64,000 nucleotides of DNA. It comes from a virus. The position numbers and the translations under genes are program-made. Of the stretch, positions 34,095-43,368 are shown one piece after another (position 1 is the stretch's first letter; each line of letters begins with the position of its first letter). Location: IMG/VR virus record IMGVR_UViG_3300042474_001185, positions 1 to 64,000 of that record. One strand, given 5' to 3'. The notes under the pieces are model-generated. The model searched no databases. It was given only the letters and a program-made list of their open reading frames with translations, and had not been told where the DNA came from.

Positions 34095-35026
34095 AAGTAT
34101 TAATTACGGGAGGAGCTGGTTATTTAGGTTCAAATTTAACTAGACATTTATTAGAGGTAGGTTACTCTGTTACGGTATTGGACAATTTAATGTATGACCA
34201 AGTAACTTTATTACATTTATTTGGCAATCCTAAATTTCAATTTGAATTAGGTGATGTAATAGATAAAAAACTTTTACAAGAGTTAGTAGGATTAAATGAT
34301 GTGATTATTCCATTAGCAGCAATTGTGGGTATGCCTGCATGTAAAGCTAATCCGGAATTAACGGTAGCTGTAAATTATCAGCAAGTAGCTGATATTGTTG
34401 AGGTATTAAGAGATGACCAAAAATTAATCCTACCTAATACTAACTCACAATATGGTTCATCTGATTCAATTATTACGGAAGAATCACCATTCAATCCATT
34501 ATCACTTTACGCTAAAACTAAATGTGATGCGGAGAACATTATGTTAGAAAATGGAAATGGAGTATCATTAAGATTAGCAACTGTATTTGGTGTATCGCCA
34601 CGTATGAGAACTGATTTATTAGTAAACGATTTCGTATATAAGAGTGTAGTGGATGGATACTTAGTATTATTTGAAGCACACTTTAAAAGAAACTACATTC
34701 ATGTTCAGGATATAGCTCGTACATTCCAATTTATTATTGAGAATTATGATAAGTGCAAAGGACACGCATTCAATGTAGGTTTATCAACTGCTAACTTAAG
34801 CAAATTAGAATTAGCAGAAAAAATTAAATCACACATTCCATCATTGGTGATTAAGCAAGATGATTTTAAAGAAGATTTTGATAAGAGAAACTATATTGTA
34901 TCAAATGAGAAGTTAGAATCTTTAGGATGGAAACCAATTTATGATTTAGATTACGGAATCAAACAGTTGATATCAGCTTACAAAATAGTAATAAATAAAA
35001 ACAATCAAAATTTTACAAACCTTTAA
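34091..35026 (+). CDS. NAD-dependent sugar epimerase/dehydratase (extended SDR)
   Basis: This 311-residue protein has MKVLITGGAGYLGSNLTRHL, VIIPLAAIVGMPACKANPE, LPNTNSQYGSS, LSLYAKTKCDAENI (Y-x3-K) and FKRNYIHVQDIARTFQFI. It is an extended SDR acting on a nucleotide sugar, different from the two preceding ones. The substrate is unknown. The ATG overlaps the end of the previous gene by four bases (ATGA type), so the three SDRs are one translational unit. Confidence 0.85.
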   Translation: MKVLITGGAGYLGSNLTRHLLEVGYSVTVLDNLMYDQVTLLHLFGNPKFQFELGDVIDKKLLQELVGLNDVIIPLAAIVGMPACKANPELTVAVNYQQVADIVEVLRDDQKLILPNTNSQYGSSDSIITEESPFNPLSLYAKTKCDAENIMLENGNGVSLRLATVFGVSPRMRTDLLVNDFVYKSVVDGYLVLFEAHFKRNYIHVQDIARTFQFIIENYDKCKGHAFNVGLSTANLSKLELAEKIKSHIPSLVIKQDDFKEDFDKRNYIVSNEKLESLGWKPIYDLDYGIKQLISAYKIVINKNNQNFTNL

Positions 35027-35028
35027 TT

Positions 35029-35433
35029 ATGGCAGATAGAAAGTACTTACCAACATTGAGTGAATTAGTAGATAGATTATCTATCGTACAATTGAAAGAA
35101 GTGTTTATTGCTGAACACAAAGCAGAATATGCAGAAGAGATTAACGCAATTGTACATGATATTCAATTATATTTGGATGAGAGTAAAGAACCAATTACAG
35201 CAGAAACAATCAGAGCAATTGTAGTGTTATCACAAATGAACTTACATATTTGGCATAATGAATCAAACTATCGTAAGGGAATCAAAGATGGTAACAATTT
35301 AGAATTAACACACGGATTGAATGGTATCCGTAACGTAGCTAAGAATAAGATTCAAGAAGTTATGGGTGGTAGAAAGGATTATAAAATTGATTGCTTAGCA
35401 GCCGATTTTAAAGATTGGGAAATAAGTTGGTAA
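35029..35433 (+). CDS. Hypothetical protein, DUF4254-like
   Basis: This 134-residue, probably all-helical protein contains LSELVDRLSIVQLKEVF, SQMNLHIWHNESNYRKG, then GLNGIRNVAKNKIQEVMGG. The pattern of H-x-W-x-x-E-x-x-x-R followed by N-x-x-R-N recalls DUF4254 proteins that sit near heptose or LPS genes in Bacteroidota. This is a tentative resemblance. It lies between the epimerases and the heptose-type kinase gene, so a role in the same sugar pathway is likely. Confidence 0.6.
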   Translation: MADRKYLPTLSELVDRLSIVQLKEVFIAEHKAEYAEEINAIVHDIQLYLDESKEPITAETIRAIVVLSQMNLHIWHNESNYRKGIKDGNNLELTHGLNGIRNVAKNKIQEVMGGRKDYKIDCLAADFKDWEISW

Positions 35434-35444
35434 AATAAAAATTT

Positions 35445-36200
35445 ATGAAAATATTAGTTATAGGAGATAGTTGTAAAGATGTATTCATCTATGGTACAGC
35501 CAATAGGTTGTGTCCTGAAGCTCCTGTGCCTGTATTCATTCCTAAAAGAAAAACGGAAACAGGTGGTATGGCAGCTAATGTATATGAGAATATAGAATCA
35601 CTAAATGTTGAAGTTGATTTGATAACAAATTCAGAACCTATCACAAAGACAAGATATGTTGAGGAAAAAACAAATCACCAAATTATTAGAGTTGATTCAG
35701 ATGCAACAAAATCACAAAGAGTTGAAGGATTGGAACATATACCATATTCAAACTATTGTGCCGTAATTATATCAGATTACAACAAAGGGTTTTTGGAGTA
35801 TGATGATATTGAATACATTTGTTCAAAGCATGATACGGTATTCATTGATACTAAAAAGATTGTGAATGAAAAAATGTTGGGAGCTAAGTTCATTAAAATA
35901 AATGAACATGAGTATGAAAACAATATCGCAGCTGGGCAATACTTCAAAGAATTCTACGATAAGTTAATTGTAACTATGAGTGGTAAGGGATGCAAGTATA
36001 TGGAGAAAGAGTTCAATGTTGACGAAGTGGAAGTGAGAGATAATAGTGGAGCAGGTGATTCATTCATATCAGCATTAACAATTGAATATTGTAGAAGTAA
36101 GAATATTGATAAAGCTATTGTGTATGCTAATGAATGTGCTACAATCGCAGTTCAACACAAAGGAGTAACGAAGGTTGGTAATCATATTAAAATTTACTAA
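35445..36200 (+). CDS. PfkB-family sugar kinase, heptose-7-phosphate kinase (HldE/RfaE)-like
   Basis: This 251-residue ribokinase-fold protein has ILVIGDSCKDVFIYG, RLCPEAPVPVF, TGGMAANVYENI (substrate Gly-Gly), IISDYNKGFL, and VRDNSGAGDSFISAL (the anion hole and catalytic Asp). The RLCPEAPVPV and DYNKG blocks are characteristic of the kinase domain of HldE/RfaE, which phosphorylates D-glycero-D-manno-heptose 7-phosphate. It is shorter than the usual 315 residues but retains the key motifs. It overlaps the following phosphatase-nucleotidyltransferase gene by one base. Confidence 0.85.
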   Translation: MKILVIGDSCKDVFIYGTANRLCPEAPVPVFIPKRKTETGGMAANVYENIESLNVEVDLITNSEPITKTRYVEEKTNHQIIRVDSDATKSQRVEGLEHIPYSNYCAVIISDYNKGFLEYDDIEYICSKHDTVFIDTKKIVNEKMLGAKFIKINEHEYENNIAAGQYFKEFYDKLIVTMSGKGCKYMEKEFNVDEVEVRDNSGAGDSFISALTIEYCRSKNIDKAIVYANECATIAVQHKGVTKVGNHIKIY

Positions 36201-37564
36201 TGACAAAATTAATTATCTTTGACTTGGATGGTGTGCTGGTTGAAGCAAAGCAAATACACTATGATACATTAAATCAAGCTCTAAGAGAAATAGATGAAAA
36301 ATATATAATATCTGAAGCTGAGCATCTATCCACATATGATGGATTAAAGACAACACAAAAGTTAGAGTTACTTACTAAAAACAAAGGATTACATCCTGAA
36401 TTTTATGATGATATTTGGTATAGAAAGCAACATCTAACTATTGAAGCTATTTCACAATTACAACCAGATTCACAAAAAATTGAATTGTTTAAAGAGTTGA
36501 GAGATGGGGGATATAAGTTAGCATGTGCTTCAAACTCAATTAGAAGGTCTGTGTTAGTTATGTTAGCAAAGATAGGTATAATTGAGTATATGGACTTAAT
36601 CATCTCCAATGAGGACGTAAAGAACTCTAAACCGCATCCTGAGATGTATTGGAAGGCAATGAGTATGATGAGTGTGTTGCCGGAAGAAACCCTAATTGTA
36701 GAAGATTCACCACATGGTTTATTGGCGGCAAGTAGAAGTAGAGCAAATGTATTGAGAGTAGATAATCCAAAAGATTTGGTAATTTCAAAAATTATTCGTA
36801 AATTAGAACAAACTAAAAAAGTTATGAGCATACCAAAATGGCAAGGTGGTAAGATGAATGTACTTATCCCAATGGCCGGAGCTGGAAGTAGATTCCAACA
36901 AGCAGGTTATACATTTCCAAAACCACTAATTGATGTGGAAGGTAAACCAATGATTCAGGTTGTAGTAGATAACCTAAACATAGAAGCTACATACATTTAT
37001 GTAGTTCAAAAAGAACATAGAGAGAAGTACAACTTAGATACTCTATTAAACTTAATAACTCCTAATTGTAAGATTGTGGAAGTTGATGGTTTGACAGAGG
37101 GAGCTGCTTGTACAACTCTATTAGCTAAGGAACATATTGATAATGATGCTCCTTTAGTTATGGCAAACTCTGACCAATTCGTAGAATGGGATAGTAATGA
37201 GTTTATGTATAAGATGATTGAACAAAAAGTAGATGGTGGTATCTTAACATTTACAGCAACACATCCTAAATGGTCATTTGCTAAAGTAGATGAGTATGGA
37301 TATGTAACGGAAGTAGCAGAGAAGAATCCAATTTCAGATATTGCAACTGTTGGAGTTTACTATTGGGCTAAAGGTTCTGATTATGTAAAGTATGCAGAAC
37401 AAATGATTGAAAAGAATATCAGAACTAACAATGAGTTTTATACTTGCCCAACTTTTAACGAAGCAATTGCGGATGGTAAAAAAATAAAAACATTTAACAT
37501 TGATAAGATGTGGGGATTGGGAACGCCAGAAGATTTAAAATATTACTTAGAAAACAAAAAATAA
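36200..37564 (+). CDS. HAD phosphatase fused to sugar nucleotidyltransferase
   Basis: This 454-residue fusion has an N-terminal HAD domain of about 210 residues: LIIFDLDGVLVEAK (nucleophile Asp), LACASNSIRRSV, SNEDVKNSKPHPEMY, VEDSPHGLLAA. A nucleotidyltransferase domain starts near residue 218: MNVLIPMAGAGSRFQQAGY, FPKPLIDVEGKPMI, LVMANSDQFVEWD, and GLGTPEDLKYYL at the end. With the HldE-like kinase just upstream, this gives kinase, phosphatase and nucleotidyltransferase steps like those of NDP-heptose synthesis. The exact sugar and base are not determined; a GmhA-type isomerase was not found. Confidence 0.87.
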   Translation: MTKLIIFDLDGVLVEAKQIHYDTLNQALREIDEKYIISEAEHLSTYDGLKTTQKLELLTKNKGLHPEFYDDIWYRKQHLTIEAISQLQPDSQKIELFKELRDGGYKLACASNSIRRSVLVMLAKIGIIEYMDLIISNEDVKNSKPHPEMYWKAMSMMSVLPEETLIVEDSPHGLLAASRSRANVLRVDNPKDLVISKIIRKLEQTKKVMSIPKWQGGKMNVLIPMAGAGSRFQQAGYTFPKPLIDVEGKPMIQVVVDNLNIEATYIYVVQKEHREKYNLDTLLNLITPNCKIVEVDGLTEGAACTTLLAKEHIDNDAPLVMANSDQFVEWDSNEFMYKMIEQKVDGGILTFTATHPKWSFAKVDEYGYVTEVAEKNPISDIATVGVYYWAKGSDYVKYAEQMIEKNIRTNNEFYTCPTFNEAIADGKKIKTFNIDKMWGLGTPEDLKYYLENKK

Positions 37565-38790
37565 TGACACAAAATCAACCGGTTACATTTATAATTCCTT
37601 GTAGAAATAATCTAAAGTATTTGCAGCAAGCAGTTCAAAGTATAGAAACTCATTATGGAGAATATCATCATATTGTTATATTAGATGATGCTTCAACCGA
37701 TGGTACTAATGATTGGGTAAGTTCAATAAATAAACCAAATATTATATCATATAGAAATGGTGGACCTGATAGAGTGGGACATACTGTGTTATATGATATT
37801 GGTATTAAATTAGCAACAACTCCCATAGTTACAATTCTACATTCAGATATGATTGTAACACAAAACTATGTTGGTAATATGTTAAAGCATTTAAAACCAT
37901 TGACTGTAGTTTCTGCTACTCGTATTGAACCACCATTACATCCACCGGGTCCTGAAAAGTATGTTAAGGATTTTGGTATGGAGCCTGAAACATTTGATAA
38001 TTCGTCTTTTCAAAAGTTTGTATATGAAACGGAATATACAACGGAGGGAAAAACCACAAAAGGTATCTTTGCACCTTGGATGTTATATAAAGAAGATTTT
38101 GCACAAATAGGTGGACATGATTTATTATTTGCACCAATGGAGTTAGAAGATTCGGATATATTCAATAGATTCCATTTACAGCAATATGAATTAATACAAA
38201 GTAGAGATGCTTTTGTATATCATATGACTTGTAGAGGTAGTAGATTTAAAGATGGTATTGAAATTGAAAGAGAGATACCATTACCAGACGGAACTATTTG
38301 GTATAAACCTAAAGATTCGGAAGAATATACAAAATTAAGAAATAATAAATTTAGAGAATGGTGGAGAAAATGGCATACTGATGTATTGCATGATGACCTT
38401 ATGATGCCAATAGTTCCAAATAGATATACTACTTCATTTGTAGTTCATAATTGTAATCCACATCTTTTGGGAGTATTGGAACCTTGGTGCGATGACATAT
38501 ATATTGATTGTGATTTTGGAAGTTATGTAGCTAGTGAGGAAAATGAATCAATGTTTAAGATAACGGATAAAGTACATAATATTGGGGATGTTATGAAAAA
38601 TGATGTGCAAATATTATTTGATGGTAGTAAACTAACAAATGAACATTATACACAATTCATAAAAAACATACCATTTATAGTTCAGCAAACTGATTCAATT
38701 GGAAGTTTTGAATGGGATATATTCCAACTTCACATACTTAATTTAAGAACAAAAGATATGGTACAGCCATTCTTCAAAAATATATTTTAA
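37564..38790 (+). CDS. GT2-family glycosyltransferase
   Basis: This enzyme of about 408 residues begins MTQNQPVTFIIPCRNNLKYL, with IVILDDASTDGTNDW, VTILHSDMIVTQNYV (donor site), GIFAPWMLYKEDFAQIGGHD, and PMELEDSDIFNRF (acceptor-side ED). A C-terminal part of about 130 residues (from VVHNCNPHLLGVLEPW) is extra and unrecognised. The ATG at 37564 overlaps the previous stop; an in-frame ATG at 37510 lies inside the upstream gene and is unlikely. Confidence 0.87.
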   Translation: MTQNQPVTFIIPCRNNLKYLQQAVQSIETHYGEYHHIVILDDASTDGTNDWVSSINKPNIISYRNGGPDRVGHTVLYDIGIKLATTPIVTILHSDMIVTQNYVGNMLKHLKPLTVVSATRIEPPLHPPGPEKYVKDFGMEPETFDNSSFQKFVYETEYTTEGKTTKGIFAPWMLYKEDFAQIGGHDLLFAPMELEDSDIFNRFHLQQYELIQSRDAFVYHMTCRGSRFKDGIEIEREIPLPDGTIWYKPKDSEEYTKLRNNKFREWWRKWHTDVLHDDLMMPIVPNRYTTSFVVHNCNPHLLGVLEPWCDDIYIDCDFGSYVASEENESMFKITDKVHNIGDVMKNDVQILFDGSKLTNEHYTQFIKNIPFIVQQTDSIGSFEWDIFQLHILNLRTKDMVQPFFKNIF

Positions 38791-39680
38791 TGAAAAAAAG
38801 AACACTAATTTGCATACATGTTATGCCATCCGAAATTGAAATGTTTGAAAGACAAATAGTTCAAATGAAAAAAGCATTCATGTATTTGGATGAAAGAGAT
38901 GATGTTACATTAAAAGTAACATTAAACCTAAACCCAGAATTAACTGATTGGGAAAATAGTGAATTAAAAAATGGCCACTTCATATCTCGTTTTGCAATAT
39001 TATTTAATGGAATGAAAAATATAAATGAAATTATATTGGATACTCAATGTTGGGGAACTACTCAACAAAAGAGAGAAGCTATTAAATTAGATTATGACCA
39101 ATTTATATTTTGTGATACCGATATAATTTTCCACGAGCATATGTTAAGATATCAATTAGATGTATCTTACCAAATGGAAGGTATGTATATTGTTTCACCA
39201 TCATTAGCAAAGTTTTGGGACACTAGTTGGGATGTATTATGTCATTCTGATTATATGGATAAGCATATAGGATATTCAACGGAAAGAGAAGCCATAGAAA
39301 ATACAACTGTACAAAAAGTAGAATCTATTACAGTAAAAAGAGTACCTGTTATTAAGTTTGGATGTGGGATGCATACTTTATATTCTAAATCATTTTGGGA
39401 GTTTGTTGGTATACCTGAATCATTTGGTGGGTATGGTCCTGAAGATACATACGCAATGTCAGCCGCTGAAATAGCAATTAAATTAGGACATGATATAGTT
39501 CAAGTATATATGGATGGTATTTACATTACGGAAGATTATATAAACAGACAGCCATCATTTGATGGAAAGATTAAACCAATTGATAAAAAAACAGAATTTT
39601 GGCAAAAAGCATTTAATCTTGGCCAAGAGGAAATTACAAAGTTTGCAACAAAATTAATCAAAAATAAATCAAATCCATAA
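38790..39680 (+). CDS. GT-A fold glycosyltransferase
   Basis: This 296-residue protein has YDQFIFCDTDIIFHEHML (D-x-D) and a C-terminal GIPESFGGYGPEDTYAMSAAEIA block, which is like the acceptor and catalytic region of polypeptide-type GT2/GT27 enzymes (G-G-x-x-x-E-D). The first 80 residues (LICIHVMPSEIEMFERQI) differ from standard GT2. The donor is unknown. It is the last gene of the long sugar block and overlaps its upstream neighbour by one base. Confidence 0.75.
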   Translation: MKKRTLICIHVMPSEIEMFERQIVQMKKAFMYLDERDDVTLKVTLNLNPELTDWENSELKNGHFISRFAILFNGMKNINEIILDTQCWGTTQQKREAIKLDYDQFIFCDTDIIFHEHMLRYQLDVSYQMEGMYIVSPSLAKFWDTSWDVLCHSDYMDKHIGYSTEREAIENTTVQKVESITVKRVPVIKFGCGMHTLYSKSFWEFVGIPESFGGYGPEDTYAMSAAEIAIKLGHDIVQVYMDGIYITEDYINRQPSFDGKIKPIDKKTEFWQKAFNLGQEEITKFATKLIKNKSNP

Positions 39681-39713
39681 ATCTTTATATTTATATTGGT
39701 AAATACGAATATA

Positions 39714-40316
39714 ATGAAGCTTAGTCAATTAAAAGAGCAAATACGTTCTGTAATTAGAGAACAATTTATAGATGAGATGTCACAAAACGATATCCATTTT
39801 AAAGCAATAATGAAATTCTACGATAAGGGAACTTCAAATGCTAAGAAAGCAATATCTTTATATTGTTGCGCTAAACCAAATGCAAATAGACAACAAATTG
39901 TTAAAGAATTGATGGATATGGATTATAATGATATCCAAGACTTACAAAAGCATTTCAAAATTAAAGAATACGTTGACAAGAAAGGTGTTGAGCATGTTGC
40001 AGCAGCGTTACCTCAAACGGAAGAAGAACCTGTAAACGAAGCAAAAGTAATTGATATTGTAGATAGATTCCATGATTTGAAATTACCAAATATAGTTTAT
40101 TTAAACAAAAAGCCATATACTGGAAATGCTTTTGTTATGAATGGATATAATGGTTATACATCATCTAGTACTGATGGTTGGGTATATGATTCCAAAACAA
40201 GAAAACCATTAACTGATAAGCAAGGGAGTACATTGAGGGCAACTACACATAGGGGAGCTAAATGGAATTTTAAAAATGGTATAAAAGAATCGGTAAACGA
40301 ATGTAAAACTTGTTAA
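39714..40316 (+). CDS. Hypothetical phage protein (probable virion-associated)
   Basis: This protein of about 200 residues starts MKLSQLKEQIRSVIREQF, a helical start I recall in many T4-like virion-associated proteins. A helical middle and a beta-rich C-terminal part (IVYLNKKPYTGNAFVMNGY, then SSSTDGWVYDSKTRKPL) follow. No family is recognised. An upstream TTG at 39696 is in frame, but the ATG at 39714 gives the clean helical start. It begins the structural region after the sugar block. Confidence 0.6.
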   Translation: MKLSQLKEQIRSVIREQFIDEMSQNDIHFKAIMKFYDKGTSNAKKAISLYCCAKPNANRQQIVKELMDMDYNDIQDLQKHFKIKEYVDKKGVEHVAAALPQTEEEPVNEAKVIDIVDRFHDLKLPNIVYLNKKPYTGNAFVMNGYNGYTSSSTDGWVYDSKTRKPLTDKQGSTLRATTHRGAKWNFKNGIKESVNECKTC

Positions 40317-40318
40317 GT

Positions 40319-40633
40319 ATGGAAAATATGTATTCAGTAATAATCACAGCTATCACCGTATTGGGTGGAACAGGAGCTTGGAGATATTACGAAAAGAGAG
40401 CACTAAATAAAGAAAGAGATGATGAGTTTATCAGACACGATTGTAAAGATAGAATCTCTAAATTAGAAGCCTTATTAGAAAATAGTTCAAAAGAGAAAGA
40501 TGAACTTCGTAGTATGGTATTAGAACTTACAAAAGAAGTAGCAGCATTGGGTGTTAAAGTTGAGTTCCTTACAAAAGAAAACGATAAGTTAGAAAAAGCA
40601 CTCCCAAAGACTAAGAGACAAATAAACGGATAA
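40319..40633 (+). CDS. Small membrane-anchored coiled-coil protein
   Basis: This protein of about 104 residues has an N-terminal hydrophobic helix (MYSVIITAITVLGGTGAW) followed by a long charged coiled coil with heptad-like leucines (ISKLEALLENSSKEKDELRS; VKVEFLTKENDKLEKAL). This layout is common in small phage inner-membrane or lysis accessory proteins. A TTG at 40310 lies upstream, but ATG 40319 or 40328 is more likely. Function is not known. Confidence 0.65.
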   Translation: MENMYSVIITAITVLGGTGAWRYYEKRALNKERDDEFIRHDCKDRISKLEALLENSSKEKDELRSMVLELTKEVAALGVKVEFLTKENDKLEKALPKTKRQING

Positions 40634-40634
40634 G

Positions 40635-41162
40635 ATGCCATTAGCAAGAGCTCTATTTACAGAAGATAGGAAATTAAGAATATTTGATTTTGATGATACA
40701 CTTGTCAAAACAAATTCATTCATATATGTAACGCATAAGGATGGCAAGAAATCAAAACTAACTCCTGGTCAATATGCGGTTTACAAAGAAAGACCGGGTG
40801 ATGAATTTGATTATAAAGATTTTCAACAAGTAACAAATCCTCAAATTATAAAGGGGTATGTTGAATTATTAAGAAGAATGGTTAATAGTGGTGGAAGCAG
40901 AGAAGTATTCATCTTAACAGCTCGTTCCGCAGAAAGACCAGTATCCCAATTCATAAAAGACTTAGGTATAAAGGGAGTAACAGTAGTAGCATTGGGTGAT
41001 AATAACCCTGAAAAGAAAGCTGACTGGATTGAAGATAAAGTAAAGGATGGATTTGATGATGTTTACTTTGTAGATGATTCCCCTAAAAACGTAGATGCGG
41101 TCCGCAAAAGACTAAGTAATTACAATATAAAGAAAAAAATCCAACAAGTTAAACACTTCTAA
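40635..41162 (+). CDS. HAD-superfamily phosphatase
   Basis: This 175-residue HAD phosphatase has KLRIFDFDDTLVKTNS (nucleophile D-x-D), FILTARSAERPVSQFI (motif II Thr), KADWIEDKV (motif III Lys) and VYFVDDSPKNVDAVRKRL (acidic motif). The T-A-R block resembles the phosphatase domain of T4 polynucleotide kinase, so a DNA or RNA 3-prime-phosphatase is possible, but no kinase domain is present. It begins two bases after the previous gene. A sugar phosphatase role cannot be excluded given the context. Confidence 0.8.
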   Translation: MPLARALFTEDRKLRIFDFDDTLVKTNSFIYVTHKDGKKSKLTPGQYAVYKERPGDEFDYKDFQQVTNPQIIKGYVELLRRMVNSGGSREVFILTARSAERPVSQFIKDLGIKGVTVVALGDNNPEKKADWIEDKVKDGFDDVYFVDDSPKNVDAVRKRLSNYNIKKKIQQVKHF

Positions 41163-41238
41163 CTTGTAGTAGTAGTTTATTTAAATTTTTCAATATTTAT
41201 AAGAGTTAAATACTAACTTTACGAAACAATATTGAGAA

Positions 41239-43356
41239 ATGGCAAATAAAAAGATAACCGAATTACCTTATATTACAGGAATATCGGGCTCTACGATAGC
41301 GGATAATCCACTAATTAACACTGTGGTTCCTGTGGTTTTATATGGTACTACGAATCAAATAAATATTGAGAATTTCTCAAGGTTTATGAATTTGTACACT
41401 GCTACAACTGGTTCTGCTGGTAATATATTTGTAGGTCCTCAAACTATTAATAATAATGTAACTATTAATGGAAATCAAGCGGTAAATGGAAATGTTAGTA
41501 TTAGTGGTAGATTAACAGTTAATGAAGTTGTTGCTCAATATGAAACGGCATCGATATTATTTTCAACGGGTTCTACAAAATTAGGTGACCAAATAACCGA
41601 TAAGCACGAATTTACTGGTTCAACAAATATAACTGGTTCACTTATTATAAATGGTGTAAACTTTACCGATTTTAGCGCATCTAATTCAACTGTATTTACA
41701 AACTTCAGTAGTTCAAACTCAACTGTATTTACAAACTTTAGTAGTTCTAATTCAACATTATTTACAAATACCAGTAGTTCTATAAACACTACTCTATTTG
41801 CAGTAAGTAGTTCTATAAACACTACTTTATTTGCATTGAGTAGTTCAAACTCAACTGTATTTACAAACTTTAGTAGTTCAAACTCAACTGTATTTACAAA
41901 TTATAGTTCATCGAATTCAATTGTATTTACAAACTTTAGTAGTTCAAACTCAACTGTATTTACAAATTATAGTTCATCGAATTCAACTTTAATAACAAAT
42001 TATAGTAGCTCAATTAATACTACTATATACACAATAAGTGCTTCGATAGATACCACAATATACACAATAAGTGCTTCAATAGATGATACTTTATTTGCGG
42101 TAAGTGCTTCAATAGATTCTACTATTAAGGCTAATTTGGGAGCAACTAATGATGTAGTATTTAGAATTCAACAAGCAACAGCATCAATACAAGAATATAC
42201 TGCATCTTTAAAAACAGCAATATTACCTAATGGTACTAATTTAGATGTTATTGGTAATTTAAGAGTTAGTGGTTCTACTACTTTGGGTGATACTAATACT
42301 GATAAGGTTGAAGTAACTGGTTCGGTTAATGTAACTGGATATGTATCAGCATCTGGTATTAATATCTATTCAACTGGTACTCCTGAAATTCTATCTACAA
42401 ACAATTTAAGATTAACGGCAGATAGCTCGGTTGTAATTACTACTGATAATTCTGGAACAGCAAAGGTATGGGATTTTGATAATGGTGGTACAATAAATTT
42501 ACCGGGCGGAGCTACAATATCAACACCAAATACTGTGGATGTGATTGTTGCAGCTGGTTCGGCTGGGGCAGCTCAATTAGCAAACTTTAATAAGGGTAAC
42601 TACTTTGCAATAAATGATACTCTTGCAACAATTAATGTGGATGCTGGGGCTACAAATAAGGTATGGCAATTTACAAATGTTGGTAGTATTAATTTACCGG
42701 GTTCAATTATTAAACCTGATGGGGGAGAGTATTCAGCATCATTAACATTGACATCTTCATTCCATGCATTTACCGCATCAATAGGTTCTACATCAAATGA
42801 TTATAGAATTGAATTAAATAGTATTGAAGCTTACACTGCATCTTTAAAAACTGCAGCAATTGTATCATCTTCAACGCAAGTTCAAAACTATGACCTATTC
42901 GCATTAAACTCTAACTTATATATTGGTACTGGTTCATTACAAGCACAACTTAATGGTTTAATGGGATTCACTGCATCATTGGATAATACATACGCAACTG
43001 ATGCACAATTACTTCCAATATTACAGGCAACTCGTTCATTGGAATTACATAGTGGTTCAATGATTGGTATTACAAATGAATTGATGAGTTACACCGCATC
43101 ACTTAAAGCAGCAGCAATTGTATCTTCTTCACAACAGGTACAAAACTACTTCGCATTTGCATTAACTTCATCTAATAATAGTTTCTTTGGTGAAAGTACA
43201 TTTACAAATAAAGTTACGCATACAAATGGTTATGTAGTATTATCGCAAGTTTCAGCAAGTTTAAATTTTGTGGATGATGCCGCAGCAGCAATTGGTGGTG
43301 TACCTTTGGGTGGATTATATAGAAACGGAAACTTTATAGTAATTAGAATAGCATAA
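41239..43356 (+). CDS. Fibre-like structural protein with 11-residue repeats
   Basis: This 705-residue protein starts ANKKITELPYITGISGSTIADN, the kind of start found on phage tail-fibre and head-fibre proteins. It has ITGSLIINGVNF and SGSTTLGDTNTDKVEVTGS beta-modules. Residues 145-299 hold an 11-residue repeat (F-S-S-S-N-S-T-V-F-T-N consensus), likely a trimeric stalk. Later parts repeat EYTASLKTA and VSSSTQVQNY. Ser, Thr and Asn are very frequent. It shares modules with the next gene. Confidence 0.82.
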   Translation: MANKKITELPYITGISGSTIADNPLINTVVPVVLYGTTNQINIENFSRFMNLYTATTGSAGNIFVGPQTINNNVTINGNQAVNGNVSISGRLTVNEVVAQYETASILFSTGSTKLGDQITDKHEFTGSTNITGSLIINGVNFTDFSASNSTVFTNFSSSNSTVFTNFSSSNSTLFTNTSSSINTTLFAVSSSINTTLFALSSSNSTVFTNFSSSNSTVFTNYSSSNSIVFTNFSSSNSTVFTNYSSSNSTLITNYSSSINTTIYTISASIDTTIYTISASIDDTLFAVSASIDSTIKANLGATNDVVFRIQQATASIQEYTASLKTAILPNGTNLDVIGNLRVSGSTTLGDTNTDKVEVTGSVNVTGYVSASGINIYSTGTPEILSTNNLRLTADSSVVITTDNSGTAKVWDFDNGGTINLPGGATISTPNTVDVIVAAGSAGAAQLANFNKGNYFAINDTLATINVDAGATNKVWQFTNVGSINLPGSIIKPDGGEYSASLTLTSSFHAFTASIGSTSNDYRIELNSIEAYTASLKTAAIVSSSTQVQNYDLFALNSNLYIGTGSLQAQLNGLMGFTASLDNTYATDAQLLPILQATRSLELHSGSMIGITNELMSYTASLKAAAIVSSSQQVQNYFAFALTSSNNSFFGESTFTNKVTHTNGYVVLSQVSASLNFVDDAAAAIGGVPLGGLYRNGNFIVIRIA
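41671..42135 (+). repeat. 33-base / 11-residue repeats in fibre-like gene
   Basis: About 14 tandem units follow the consensus F-S-S-S-N-S-T-V-F-T-N and drift to SASIDTTIYTI at the 3-prime end. Many adjacent units are almost identical in DNA, suggesting recent expansion. Most units contain an N-S-T triplet. Confidence 0.85.
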
Positions 43357-43368
43357 AACAATAAACAA

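Noticed and set aside
15548-39680. The large sugar block as a piece of bacterial chromosome or an assembly chimera
   Set aside because: The block runs without break from phage fibre and replication genes, on the same strand, with the same AT-rich codon use and the same promoter style.
41671-42135. Repeats in the fibre gene as a CRISPR-like array
   Set aside because: The period is 33 bases with no unique spacers and the frame stays open through all units, so these are protein repeats.
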